NCBI RefSeq assembly: GCF_025971925.1
Contig: NZ_JAPDHV010000003.1
Location: forward strand, 62,001-126,000
Direction: 5' to 3'
Source: Chryseobacterium oryctis
GTDB taxonomy: Bacteria; Bacteroidota; Bacteroidia; Flavobacteriales; Weeksellaceae
Length of the DNA: 64,000 nucleotides
The notes beneath the pieces are model-generated. The model had not been told where the DNA came from. It searched no databases and worked only from the letters and a program-made list of their open reading frames with translations. Every line of letters starts with the position of its first letter. Position 1 is the stretch's first letter. Positions 52,828-61,532 of this stretch are shown in pieces. A program made the position numbers and the translations under genes.

Positions 52828-54594
52828 CTAGAAAGTAATCTTCACTCCTCCTAAAATCTGAGCTCCAAGAACCTTGTAACCTTTATAAGTTTGATACTTT
52901 GAACTTAGAAGGTTATTTCCAAGTGCGAAAATACTGAAATTTTTGTGAATTTTATACTCTGCCGAAAGGTTTAAATCCGCATAACCACCCACTTTATCAT
53001 TAGTATCTTCTGTTGATTGATAAAGCATTGGCGAGCCAACTCCTTCAATAGCAAATGAATTGGTAGTTCTGTCACTTGCAAAAATACCTTTGAAACCTAA
53101 CAATAATTTTTTATCAAGCATAGTATATTTAGCACCAATACTTGCATTTAAAAGAGGAACATTATAGATATTTTCGTAGTTTTTTAAATCATATTTTGCA
53201 AATCTTACTTCCCCATCCAAAATTAAATTTTCCAACGGAAAATATTGAATACTACCTTTGATATCACTTACATTTCCGTCATCATAAACTGCCGAGAAAG
53301 TATTGGCGAAATTATATGCAGAACGATTTAATGTATAATCATTTCCGAACAAGTCATTCGCCTTAAAGAACACGATGTCTCTCATTTTTCCGTATCCCGC
53401 AGAAATATCATACTTGAAAGTTTCGTCAATATCCCCTCTCAAACCAACATAAAAATGATATTTAGTTTCAGTAGGTTTTAAATATTGGTCAGAAACAATG
53501 AACGGATTTTGCTGAAGCAAATCACTGTAAGTATTCAGTTTTAAACCACCATCAACTCCTCCATAAAATTTGAATTCGTTGGCTGCCGCAAATTGAAACT
53601 CAGCCTGTGGAAACCAATATGTTTTATTACTTTTTAATTGTTCAGCAAAAAAATCATTAGAATTTTTAGCATTTAGGAACGAAAATGAAGAACCTAACAT
53701 CAAATAAGAATCTCCTTTTCTAAAAGTAACTTTAGGTGCTAAATTGGTATTAAAAAAACTAGCCAAATTTTTATCTCTGATTGCAAAATCAGTTTTTACG
53801 CTTTCTAAACCTACCCCTAAATCTGCATTCAAATTAATCCCGGATTTTCCTACTTCTACTCCATGTTTTGAAAAATTAGCCAAAATTGAAACCTGATTTT
53901 CCTGAGCATCAAAATGGTCTTTTAAAAACGATGATTTTACCCTAACATCATTTAAAATTTCATTAGAATAAAAATCATAATACCCATTTACTTTAAACTG
54001 ATTAACTTTTTGCTTTAAATCAACATCTGAAGCAGGTTCTAAAGCATAAATACCATAATAATTATAGTTATTTAAGCCATATTCAGCATTTACATTGAAT
54101 TTTCCTTTGTCTCCGTAAGAATTGAGAAAAGCTCCGATTGTTGCATTGCTTTGCTTAGAATCCCAAGCGTAGTCTTTCTTCAATCCTTGAGTTGAAAGAA
54201 CATGAACATCTGCTCCAACTTCAATTTTGTTTTCAAGAGTTGTGGAGATATTGGCATCTGCTAAAATTTTGCCAAAATTTCCCATTCCGAACTGAACGTA
54301 ATTGTTCTGAGCAGTTCCGTCAAATTTCGGAGCCACATCTTCACCCTGAATTGTAGATGTCTTGAAGTCTGAAACCGCAGGAACATCTGTAATTGTATAT
54401 TTTACAGGATTCTGAGATTTCTCTTCCGGTGGATAATTCTTAATTGTTTCCACAGAAGTTTTTTTCTTTTCGATTTTCTTTACTTCCGGTTCTCTTTTTT
54501 TATTAAGAATCAGTTTTTCTTCTTTGATTTGGGAAAACGCCACCGACGAAAACCCTAAAAATATAATGGATAATAATTGAATTCTTCTGTTCAT
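52828..54594 (-). CDS. outer-membrane beta-barrel, TonB-receptor-like without a plug
   Basis: A 588-residue exported protein. A signal peptide (about 1-21) is followed by a Lys/Glu-rich segment (EPEVKKIEKKKTSVE) and then amphipathic strands with aromatic ends typical of an outer-membrane barrel; the last residues LGGVKITF end in Phe as barrel substrates do. There is no TonB-box/plug domain signature, so it is a barrel related to receptors rather than a normal one. It clusters with a small lipoprotein and a large TPR protein on the same strand (gaps of 31 and 6 bases), suggesting one envelope complex. Confidence 0.75.
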   Translation of the reverse strand: MNRRIQLLSIIFLGFSSVAFSQIKEEKLILNKKREPEVKKIEKKKTSVETIKNYPPEEKSQNPVKYTITDVPAVSDFKTSTIQGEDVAPKFDGTAQNNYVQFGMGNFGKILADANISTTLENKIEVGADVHVLSTQGLKKDYAWDSKQSNATIGAFLNSYGDKGKFNVNAEYGLNNYNYYGIYALEPASDVDLKQKVNQFKVNGYYDFYSNEILNDVRVKSSFLKDHFDAQENQVSILANFSKHGVEVGKSGINLNADLGVGLESVKTDFAIRDKNLASFFNTNLAPKVTFRKGDSYLMLGSSFSFLNAKNSNDFFAEQLKSNKTYWFPQAEFQFAAANEFKFYGGVDGGLKLNTYSDLLQQNPFIVSDQYLKPTETKYHFYVGLRGDIDETFKYDISAGYGKMRDIVFFKANDLFGNDYTLNRSAYNFANTFSAVYDDGNVSDIKGSIQYFPLENLILDGEVRFAKYDLKNYENIYNVPLLNASIGAKYTMLDKKLLLGFKGIFASDRTTNSFAIEGVGSPMLYQSTEDTNDKVGGYADLNLSAEYKIHKNFSIFALGNNLLSSKYQTYKGYKVLGAQILGGVKITF

Positions 54595-54625
54595 ATTTTC
54601 TTTATTTGAAAAAGTACACTATAGG

Positions 54626-55114
54626 CTATTTATTTGAAGCAACATAACTGCCTAATAAAGCCTTCCCTGATTGTCTTTTAAAAGTTTTTCCCAACCTAAA
54701 TATATTAAACAACCAAAAACTTTGGTTAACTCCTATATGATATTGATGATGTGTTGTTGTATTGTTTTCAATTAAATCATAGCTATAGGAACTATTATAC
54801 GGAAAATAACTCGGTAAAAGCCCTGCCGTAATTACAGTTCCAATGATCGGATTACCACAATAAGGTGTAGAAATTTTCATATGATACAACTTTATTCTGG
54901 TTACATAAGCTGTATCATTAGTAATTTCGTAAATTTTTGAATGTCTTAAAATTTCATATTCTTTTTTCAGTTCTTTATTCGTCACAAAGACCTTTTTCTT
55001 AAGAAAATCTGCTTTTACGTTTCTGTATTCTTTTGATGAAACATTGTAAGCAGGAAAACAGCTTCCCAAAGAAATAGAAACTATAAAAAAGTATATGAAA
55101 ACTTTATAACCCAT
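54626..55114 (-). CDS. small lipoprotein of unknown function
   Basis: A 162-residue lipoprotein with lipobox LGSC (Cys19), followed by a charged region and a Tyr/Ser-rich segment with a hydrophobic stretch (IIGTVITAGLLPSYF). No family recognised. It starts six bases after the TPR gene and precedes the barrel gene, so it is presumably part of the same unit. Confidence 0.65.
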   Translation of the reverse strand: MGYKVFIYFFIVSISLGSCFPAYNVSSKEYRNVKADFLKKKVFVTNKELKKEYEILRHSKIYEITNDTAYVTRIKLYHMKISTPYCGNPIIGTVITAGLLPSYFPYNSSYSYDLIENNTTTHHQYHIGVNQSFWLFNIFRLGKTFKRQSGKALLGSYVASNK

Positions 55115-55120
55115 TAACCC

Positions 55121-58084
55121 TTATTTCTTAATTGATTTCTTAACTTCCTTCGCTTCTGCAACAATTTCAGGGAAATCTTTATAATTTTCGATAATCTGAT
55201 CGCATGTATAACTTGCCTGATAATTGTCTTTTAACCCAACATAGTTTTTAGCCATTAAAACCAAAGCTTTTGCTCCCCAATATTCTTCTGAAGCATAGTT
55301 ATTGGCTAATTTGAAGATAGTTTCGTTTGAAGATTTGAAAGCCTTACCTTTATTTTGATAATATGCTTTGGCATAAAGAGCTTCCGCTGCAACTTCTGTA
55401 TTCGATGACTTTTCAAGGGAAGCATAAGCTGTTTGAGCATCTTTATCTTTACCTGAATTCATCAAACTTCTTGCTTTAATAACTTTCGCAGTTTCAATTA
55501 CAGCCGATGAGTTTTTATTATTTGCAATTACCGCATCAGCCAATTTTTCAGCCTGAGAGAAGTTCTTTTCCTCCGCATACATCTTCATCAACTCAACATT
55601 TGCATAGTTCTTCACATTTACATTTGATGAATTTTTAATGTTTTCCAGATATTTTTTAGCTTCATTATTATCGCCTTGAGCAATGTAAATTTGAGCTAAA
55701 CGAGTCTGAGCATCGTCTTGATAATCGTTCTGAACATTTGCAATCTCTTGCAATACCAACAATGCTTTTGTTGTATTTTTTGTTTGATAATAACTTTCCC
55801 CAAGCTCGTATTTTGCCTGATAAAGCCCTTCTCCTGTTGGATTTTGAGTTAAGTATTTCTCATAATAAGAAATTGCATTTTTATAATCCTTTTTAGAGAA
55901 GTATTGTTTTCCTGTGGAAAGGTTGATTTCATCAATTTCAGATGCATCTACATTTATGCCAATATTTCTTGCAAAATTTTCATATCCTGAAACATCCCCG
56001 TTTTTAGTGAAAATAGGTTTTGCAGCCTGAACAATCTTCTCTGCATACGCTGTATTCTTGTATTGTTCACCAAGAGATTTCAATTCGGATAGAGCTTTCT
56101 CATTCTGATTTTGGTCGATATAATTTTGAGCTCTGTAAATAGAAGCGTTCGCAATTAAGTCTTTATCAGAAGAAGTTTTAATTACTTTTCCGAAGAAATC
56201 ATTTGAATTGGCAAAATCATCCTGAGCCGCATAAGCTGTACCAATTTCGTATTGAGCATCATCATAATATTCCGAATTTGGATATTTTGACAATAAATTT
56301 TTAAGATTGTTAATTTTTGCCTGAGTATCACCTTTAAATCCTAAAGCCATTGCTTTTTGATACAATGTATAATCTGTGGCATCATCGGTTTTATCATAAA
56401 TTGCGATAGCCTCGTTCAAATTATTATTTGCATAATGAATATCTGCCAAACGAAGTTCTGCATCATTTTTAAACTCCGATTTCGGATTATTAAGATATTG
56501 TTTGAAATATTTTTCTGCTTGGTCAAATTTTTTAGATTTAAAATAAGCATATCCTAAATCATAAGGCAATTGTTGCTTTTCAGGGAAATTTTCATTTAAT
56601 AGTTTTTCATAACGAACAATCGCAGAAGGGTAATTTCCTTTTTGATAATAAACCTGCCCTAACCAATATAAAGCTCTGTTGTTGAACTCTTTATTAATAT
56701 TAAAAGCCAGACTTCTCAGAAAATATTGTTCTGCCTCATCATAATTTCCTTTGTTAAATTCTTCTGTTCCCAACAAATAAGAAACTTCCTGGTCAACTTT
56801 ATCAATATCAGGAGAAGAACTTTGAAGTCTGTCTATCGCATTTAATGTTTCTTTATAGTTTCCTGAATATAAGTAAGATTTTACCAAAAGTGACCTCATT
56901 TCGGCTCCGTTTGTATCATTCGGATTTTCATTGATATATTTTTGGATAACATTCGAAGCACTTTCAAACGGGTTACCTATATCATAACTTAGTTTTGCAT
57001 ACTGTTCATGCGCTAGTTTTTTAACTTTTGCATCATAATCCATCTGATAAGAAGAGCGGAATGCGGATAAAGCTTCCTGTTTTTTATCTACAGCCAAATA
57101 CGCGTTCCCCAATTGATAATAAGCATTTTGAGCCAAAGCTGAATTACTGTTAATCAATTGGTTGTAATAAGAAACCGCTTCATCATATTTTTTAAGCTGA
57201 GCTGCAACAAATCCCATTTCATAAAGGTCATTTTCAGACGGATTTTGCTGAACACTCAAATAATCTTTCAAATGTGGATAAGCCGAAGTATAATCATTCT
57301 TCATGAAGTAACTTTCACCAATGATTTTGTGAACTTCAGCTTTGTAAGATTCAGAAATATCTTCATTTAATAAAGCATTTCCTTCAGAAATTGCTCTATC
57401 ATAGTCCTTATCATTGTAATACATCTGTACATAATAAGGACGAACTAGTTTTGAGTATTTAGGCTGGTCTTTTACAGAATCAAAATACTGAAATGCTTTA
57501 TCATTCTGTCTATTCGAGTAATAAAGATGTCCCAACATATAAGCTATATCTCCTTTTTGAGATTCATCGGCTGTTTTATAAGCTTCTTCTAAGGCATCTG
57601 TTGCACCTTTAGAATCTCCCATCATGAATTTAGCATACCCCAACTTCAGGATATACTGCGTATTTTCTTCTTTTGAAAGCTGATACTGATTAACTTTTTT
57701 CAAAGTCTCTAAAGCCTTTTCAAAATCTTTTTTTGCTAAATAATAGTCTGCCAAAGGAAGATTAGCCTGTGCAAAATATGCTGATTTTGGATATTCTTTC
57801 ATAAAAGCAGTCAATCCTTCTTCAGCATGATTTTTTTGAAGAATTACACCTATTACATTATCAAAAAATTGAGCTGCCTCCTTTTTTGAGCGTGACAAAT
57901 TCTCATTATAGAAATATTGTCTTGCATATTCAAATTGAGAAGCATTATATATTTTAGTCTGATAAAGATTTTCAGCCAGATTGAATCTGTAGTTTTCTTT
58001 CTGTGTAAAGTATTGAGACTGTTGAGCTTCGGAAATACCGAAATACATCACCGCAGTCGCCAGAAGTATCTTTTTTGATTTCAT
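55121..58084 (-). CDS. large periplasmic TPR protein
   Basis: A 987-residue exported protein. The frame opens three codons earlier, but the ATG at 58084 gives a clear signal peptide (MKSKKILLATAVMYF...SEAQ). The rest is an almost unbroken solenoid of TPR units (NAYYQLGNAYLAVDKKQEAL, ALYWLGQVYYQKGNYPSAI, AKYELGESYYQTKNTTKAL), about 20 or more. It should scaffold an envelope complex, plausibly with the downstream lipoprotein and barrel. Similar Bacteroidota genes neighbour OM barrels; the partner is unproven. Confidence 0.85.
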   Translation of the reverse strand: MKSKKILLATAVMYFGISEAQQSQYFTQKENYRFNLAENLYQTKIYNASQFEYARQYFYNENLSRSKKEAAQFFDNVIGVILQKNHAEEGLTAFMKEYPKSAYFAQANLPLADYYLAKKDFEKALETLKKVNQYQLSKEENTQYILKLGYAKFMMGDSKGATDALEEAYKTADESQKGDIAYMLGHLYYSNRQNDKAFQYFDSVKDQPKYSKLVRPYYVQMYYNDKDYDRAISEGNALLNEDISESYKAEVHKIIGESYFMKNDYTSAYPHLKDYLSVQQNPSENDLYEMGFVAAQLKKYDEAVSYYNQLINSNSALAQNAYYQLGNAYLAVDKKQEALSAFRSSYQMDYDAKVKKLAHEQYAKLSYDIGNPFESASNVIQKYINENPNDTNGAEMRSLLVKSYLYSGNYKETLNAIDRLQSSSPDIDKVDQEVSYLLGTEEFNKGNYDEAEQYFLRSLAFNINKEFNNRALYWLGQVYYQKGNYPSAIVRYEKLLNENFPEKQQLPYDLGYAYFKSKKFDQAEKYFKQYLNNPKSEFKNDAELRLADIHYANNNLNEAIAIYDKTDDATDYTLYQKAMALGFKGDTQAKINNLKNLLSKYPNSEYYDDAQYEIGTAYAAQDDFANSNDFFGKVIKTSSDKDLIANASIYRAQNYIDQNQNEKALSELKSLGEQYKNTAYAEKIVQAAKPIFTKNGDVSGYENFARNIGINVDASEIDEINLSTGKQYFSKKDYKNAISYYEKYLTQNPTGEGLYQAKYELGESYYQTKNTTKALLVLQEIANVQNDYQDDAQTRLAQIYIAQGDNNEAKKYLENIKNSSNVNVKNYANVELMKMYAEEKNFSQAEKLADAVIANNKNSSAVIETAKVIKARSLMNSGKDKDAQTAYASLEKSSNTEVAAEALYAKAYYQNKGKAFKSSNETIFKLANNYASEEYWGAKALVLMAKNYVGLKDNYQASYTCDQIIENYKDFPEIVAEAKEVKKSIKK

Positions 58085-58152
58085 TAATATCAAATTTTAA
58101 AATGTGTAAGCCACAAATAAAGAGCCAAATATTTTAAATTTAAGGGAAAAAG

Positions 58153-58232
58153 TTATCCACAATTTATCAACGAAAATATTGAAAAGATATTGTATATACA
58201 AGCGTTTTAACATATTGTTAATATGTGGATTA
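58153..58232. other. cluster of DnaA-box-like sequences
   Basis: The 243-base divergent gap contains a perfect DnaA box TTATCCACA (58153-58161), a one-off inverted match TGTGGATTA (58224-58232) and a weaker TTATCAACG between them, in AT-rich DNA. This may be a DnaA-regulated promoter or part of an origin; neither is shown. Confidence 0.4.
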
Positions 58233-58300
58233 TTTTTTAATACTTCTTAACTTTTCACTAAGAAATCTTAAGAAAATCTAAATTATATCAGAGAAATAAT

Positions 58301-58308
58301 TACATTTG
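58301..58308 (+). promoter_or_regulatory. -7 element of the permease gene
   Basis: TACATTTG matches TAnnTTTG, 28 bases before the start codon. Confidence 0.55.
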
Positions 58309-58336
58309 TTTTTTTCAAATCAAATATAGGAATTGA

Positions 58337-60013
58337 ATGAGTCAACTTTTTAGAAGAAAAATCTATTCAGGATCAGATACATCTACTGGTTTATTACGAG
58401 TTTTAGGTGTTTGGGACATTGTATTTTTTGGTATTGCGGCAATTATTGGTGCAGGAAGTTTTAGTAGTTTGGGAGAAGCTGTTTTCAGAGGAGGTCCCGG
58501 TGTAATTTTATTATATTTGATATGCGGTTTTGCCTGTGGTTTTACAGCCCTTTGTTATGCAGAGTTTGCTAGTAGAATACCTACAGCAGGTTCAGCATAC
58601 ACTTATGCTTACGCTAGTTTTGGAGAATTAATAGCCTGGATAATTGGCTGGGCTCTCATCATGGAATATTCTTTCGGAAATATTTATGTTGCTTTTTCAT
58701 GGTCCGACTATTTCACAAGTTTTCTTGAACGTTTGGGTATGCATATCCCTGATTATCTAACCTGCAGTTACACAGAAGCCAAAAAGGCTTTTTTAAACGG
58801 TTCTGAGAATAAAGAACTACTTAATGCATGGAATACAGCTCCTTTATTAGGAAGTTTAAAGTTTATTGTTGATATTCCTGCTTTGGTTATTAACGGATTA
58901 ATTACTTGGCTATGTTATGTTGGAGTAAAAGAAAGTAAAAACTTCAACAACTCTTTGGTAATTTTAAAACTGGCAGTTATTGTTCTCGTTGTATTGGTTG
59001 GTTTTTCATACATCAACACTGAGAACTGGACACCAATCAGTCCAGAAACAGGTTCACCATCTTTTATGCCTAATGGTTTTGTAGGAGTCATGAGTGCCGT
59101 TTCAGGTGTTTTCTTTGCCTATATCGGGTTTGATGCATTAAGCGTACTTTCAGAAGAAACAAAAAATCCTCAAAAAACATTACCAAAAGGAATGATTATT
59201 TCTTTGGTACTCTGCACATTTATATACATCGCTCTTACATTGGTATTGACCGGAATGGTTGACTACAGAAAGTTCGACGGAGTTGGTGATCCACTTTCTT
59301 TCATTTTTGAAAAAACGAATGCCAATGTTGCCTGGATGGAACTTACTGTTTCATTCATCGCAATCGTTGCCATCACAACCGTTTTGTTGGTTTTCCAGAT
59401 GGGACAACCTAGAATTTGGTACGCAATGAGCCGTGACGGATTGATGCCTCAAAAATTTCAAAACATACATCCAAAATACAAAACTCCTTCATTCGCAACC
59501 ATTATTACAGGTATTGTAGTGGGTATTCCTATTTTATTTACAGATAAAACATTCATCCTAGACTTTACAAGTATCGGAACCATCTTTGCCTTCGTATTAG
59601 TTTGTGCGGGAGTTTTGGTACTTCCGACGAAAGAAAAAATAAAAGGGCGTTTTCATTTACCTTATATCAATGGAAAAGTAATTTTCCCCGTTATTTTTAT
59701 TGGCGGATTAGTAGCATTTCATTATTGGCAACCAGAGTTTTTTGAACATATATTGGATTGGAAAGATCCTAAAGAAGGGGAATTCAGAGCATCTATTTTC
59801 TTTTTCATTCTTATCAACTTGGTTTTATGCGTATTAACATTCATTAAAAACCTTTCTTTGATTCCATTAATCGGATTAAGTTCATGTTTATACCTTCTTA
59901 CGGGAATGAGCCATGATAACTGGTTTTGGTTCGGATTGTGGTTTGCGATAGGTTTGGTTATCTATTTCTGCTATGGTTACAAGAACAGTAAATTGAATAA
60001 AAATTTAAACTAA
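58337..60013 (+). CDS. APC family amino-acid permease
   Basis: A 558-residue inner-membrane transporter with 12-14 helices. The N-terminal FFGIAAIIGAGSFSSLGE is the APC helix-1 motif, followed by ALCYAEFASRIPTAGSAYTY and FFAYIGFDALSVLSEETKNPQKTLP, typical of the cationic amino acid transporter (CAT) branch. MGQPRIWYAMSRDGLMP is also a CAT signature. It imports an amino acid; which one is unknown. Confidence 0.92.
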   Translation: MSQLFRRKIYSGSDTSTGLLRVLGVWDIVFFGIAAIIGAGSFSSLGEAVFRGGPGVILLYLICGFACGFTALCYAEFASRIPTAGSAYTYAYASFGELIAWIIGWALIMEYSFGNIYVAFSWSDYFTSFLERLGMHIPDYLTCSYTEAKKAFLNGSENKELLNAWNTAPLLGSLKFIVDIPALVINGLITWLCYVGVKESKNFNNSLVILKLAVIVLVVLVGFSYINTENWTPISPETGSPSFMPNGFVGVMSAVSGVFFAYIGFDALSVLSEETKNPQKTLPKGMIISLVLCTFIYIALTLVLTGMVDYRKFDGVGDPLSFIFEKTNANVAWMELTVSFIAIVAITTVLLVFQMGQPRIWYAMSRDGLMPQKFQNIHPKYKTPSFATIITGIVVGIPILFTDKTFILDFTSIGTIFAFVLVCAGVLVLPTKEKIKGRFHLPYINGKVIFPVIFIGGLVAFHYWQPEFFEHILDWKDPKEGEFRASIFFFILINLVLCVLTFIKNLSLIPLIGLSSCLYLLTGMSHDNWFWFGLWFAIGLVIYFCYGYKNSKLNKNLN

Positions 60014-60038
60014 ACTATATATAAAAGATAAAATCATA

Positions 60039-60073
60039 AAAAGACAAAATTGTTATAAGCAATTTTGTCTTTT
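60039..60073 (+). terminator. terminator of the permease gene
   Basis: AAGACAAAATTG and CAATTTTGTCTT pair perfectly around seven bases and are followed by a T-run. Confidence 0.85.
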
Positions 60074-60127
60074 TTGTTTTGGCGAACTTATTGCTTTATT
60101 TCTCAGTAACTTTAAACTAAAAACACC

Positions 60128-60457
60128 ATGTCTGAAAGAATAATAACATTCAAAGAGTTTTATCAGTTTTACCTTACCGAACACATTAAAACAGGAACAA
60201 GAATTTTTCATTTCATTGGAACTCTTTTGGTCTTTTTCGTTATTGGATATGTTATCAGCTCAGGAAAAGAGCGGTTTTTATGGTATGCACCAATTTTTGG
60301 ATATAGCTTTGCCTGGTTTAGTCATGCCGTAATTGAAAGAAATAAACCTGCAACCTTCAAATATCCTATTTGGTCTTTGATTTCAGATTTTAGATTATTT
60401 TTTGAATTACTATTTGGAATACAGAAATTTAAAATCAAATCTCATTCTCAAAATTAA
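60128..60457 (+). CDS. DUF962 (Mpo1-like) membrane protein
   Basis: A 109-residue protein with two to three membrane helices. The DUF962 features are FYQFYLTEHIKTGTRIFHFIGT at the start, and WFSHAVIERNKPATFKYP and SLISDFRLFFELL later. His residues in these positions are metal ligands in Mpo1-type fatty-acid alpha-dioxygenases; bacterial members are less studied. Confidence 0.85.
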   Translation: MSERIITFKEFYQFYLTEHIKTGTRIFHFIGTLLVFFVIGYVISSGKERFLWYAPIFGYSFAWFSHAVIERNKPATFKYPIWSLISDFRLFFELLFGIQKFKIKSHSQN

Positions 60458-60485
60458 AATAAAGAATATAATTTAATCTAAAAAT

Positions 60486-60956
60486 TTAGATTTCTGTTGA
60501 CTTCTTCTCATTTTTCGTTTGATTAACAGTCTTAATTCCTATCCAAAACCCTAAATATGGAAAAAAAGTCAACAATACAGGAACAACTAATGAAAATCCT
60601 GAACCTTCCAAAGAATGAATGAATGGGAAAAAGTAACCATTATAAACAATCAATGCTAGAGTAAAAAGAAATGTATCGCTATTACCTGTTGATAAAATGT
60701 TAAAATTACTTCCAAACTGATCAAACATCCCAGAAAGAATAAATAAAAATACATTAACGAAAAACACCCACAAAACAGACCTGTAAGACATTCCTTTTCT
60801 TGCATTTAAATATCCAGCACCAATAATAAAAAAAGACATTACACATGAAATAATATAGTCTAAACTAGAAATATCTACTCCACTACCTGCTCTCGAAAAA
60901 AAATACAAAGAATATATAAACAGATTTATGAGATGAGCAATAGTAACATTATTCAT
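60486..60956 (-). CDS. hypothetical four-helix membrane protein
   Basis: A 156-residue protein with about four to five hydrophobic segments (near 8-20, 29-46, 60-75, 92-112, 118-138) and a basic tail. No family recognised. It follows the lipocalin-like gene after 19 bases on the same strand. Confidence 0.6.
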   Translation of the reverse strand: MNNVTIAHLINLFIYSLYFFSRAGSGVDISSLDYIISCVMSFFIIGAGYLNARKGMSYRSVLWVFFVNVFLFILSGMFDQFGSNFNILSTGNSDTFLFTLALIVYNGYFFPFIHSLEGSGFSLVVPVLLTFFPYLGFWIGIKTVNQTKNEKKSTEI

Positions 60957-60975
60957 TATTAAATCATTTGTATTA

Positions 60976-61428
60976 TTAATACCTTTTTAGAATATTATAA
61001 TGAATTGTATTCATCAATTTTTCTATCATATGATCGCTATCATTAATAGGCTTTGGAATATAGCTGGAAAAAGTAATAGTTTTATCATCATTCAAAGTTA
61101 CTTCCACTTCTTCTAGAATTTTATCATCAATATAAAACTGAATTCTGTTTTCTACAACTCGCCAAAAAGAAAGTCTAGGCTCCGTTGCTATACAATTTCC
61201 TATACTTCCTTCTATATAATTATAAATCGCAAAACCATCTTCTCTTAGCGCATAATTTCTCATCAAACGACAATTATCGAAATCTTTGACAATTTTCTTT
61301 CCATTTTCATAAAAACCAGATTCTTGTAAAGTCCAAAAACCTGCCACCTCTTCCTTTGTTAACTTTTGAGCACCTACTAATGATGAAAGTATTACAACGA
61401 AGGTAAGGGATAAGACCTTATACACCAT
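60976..61428 (-). CDS. secreted lipocalin-like protein
   Basis: A 150-residue exported protein: signal peptide (about 1-20), then LTKEEVAGFWTLQESGFYENGK, the G-x-W strand opening of lipocalin-like domains, and a run of short strands. Two cysteines (in DNCRL and GNCIA) may form a disulphide. Function unknown. Confidence 0.65.
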   Translation of the reverse strand: MVYKVLSLTFVVILSSLVGAQKLTKEEVAGFWTLQESGFYENGKKIVKDFDNCRLMRNYALREDGFAIYNYIEGSIGNCIATEPRLSFWRVVENRIQFYIDDKILEEVEVTLNDDKTITFSSYIPKPINDSDHMIEKLMNTIHYNILKRY

Positions 61429-61488
61429 TGAAACAATATTTTAAACGAAGATACAATAATTGAATTTCACATCAAACTTGTAACGAAT

Positions 61489-61515
61489 CGGCGGGGTTGC
61501 TTTGCAACCCCGCCG
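61489..61515. repeat. GC-rich hairpin
   Basis: CGGCGGGGTTGC and GCAACCCCGCCG pair perfectly around TTT. It is strikingly G+C-rich for this genome and lies between two minus-strand genes. There is no T-run next to the stem, so it may be a repeat element rather than a terminator. Edge positions may be off by one or two bases. Confidence 0.6.
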
Positions 61516-61532
61516 AACCCATCAATATTTTT

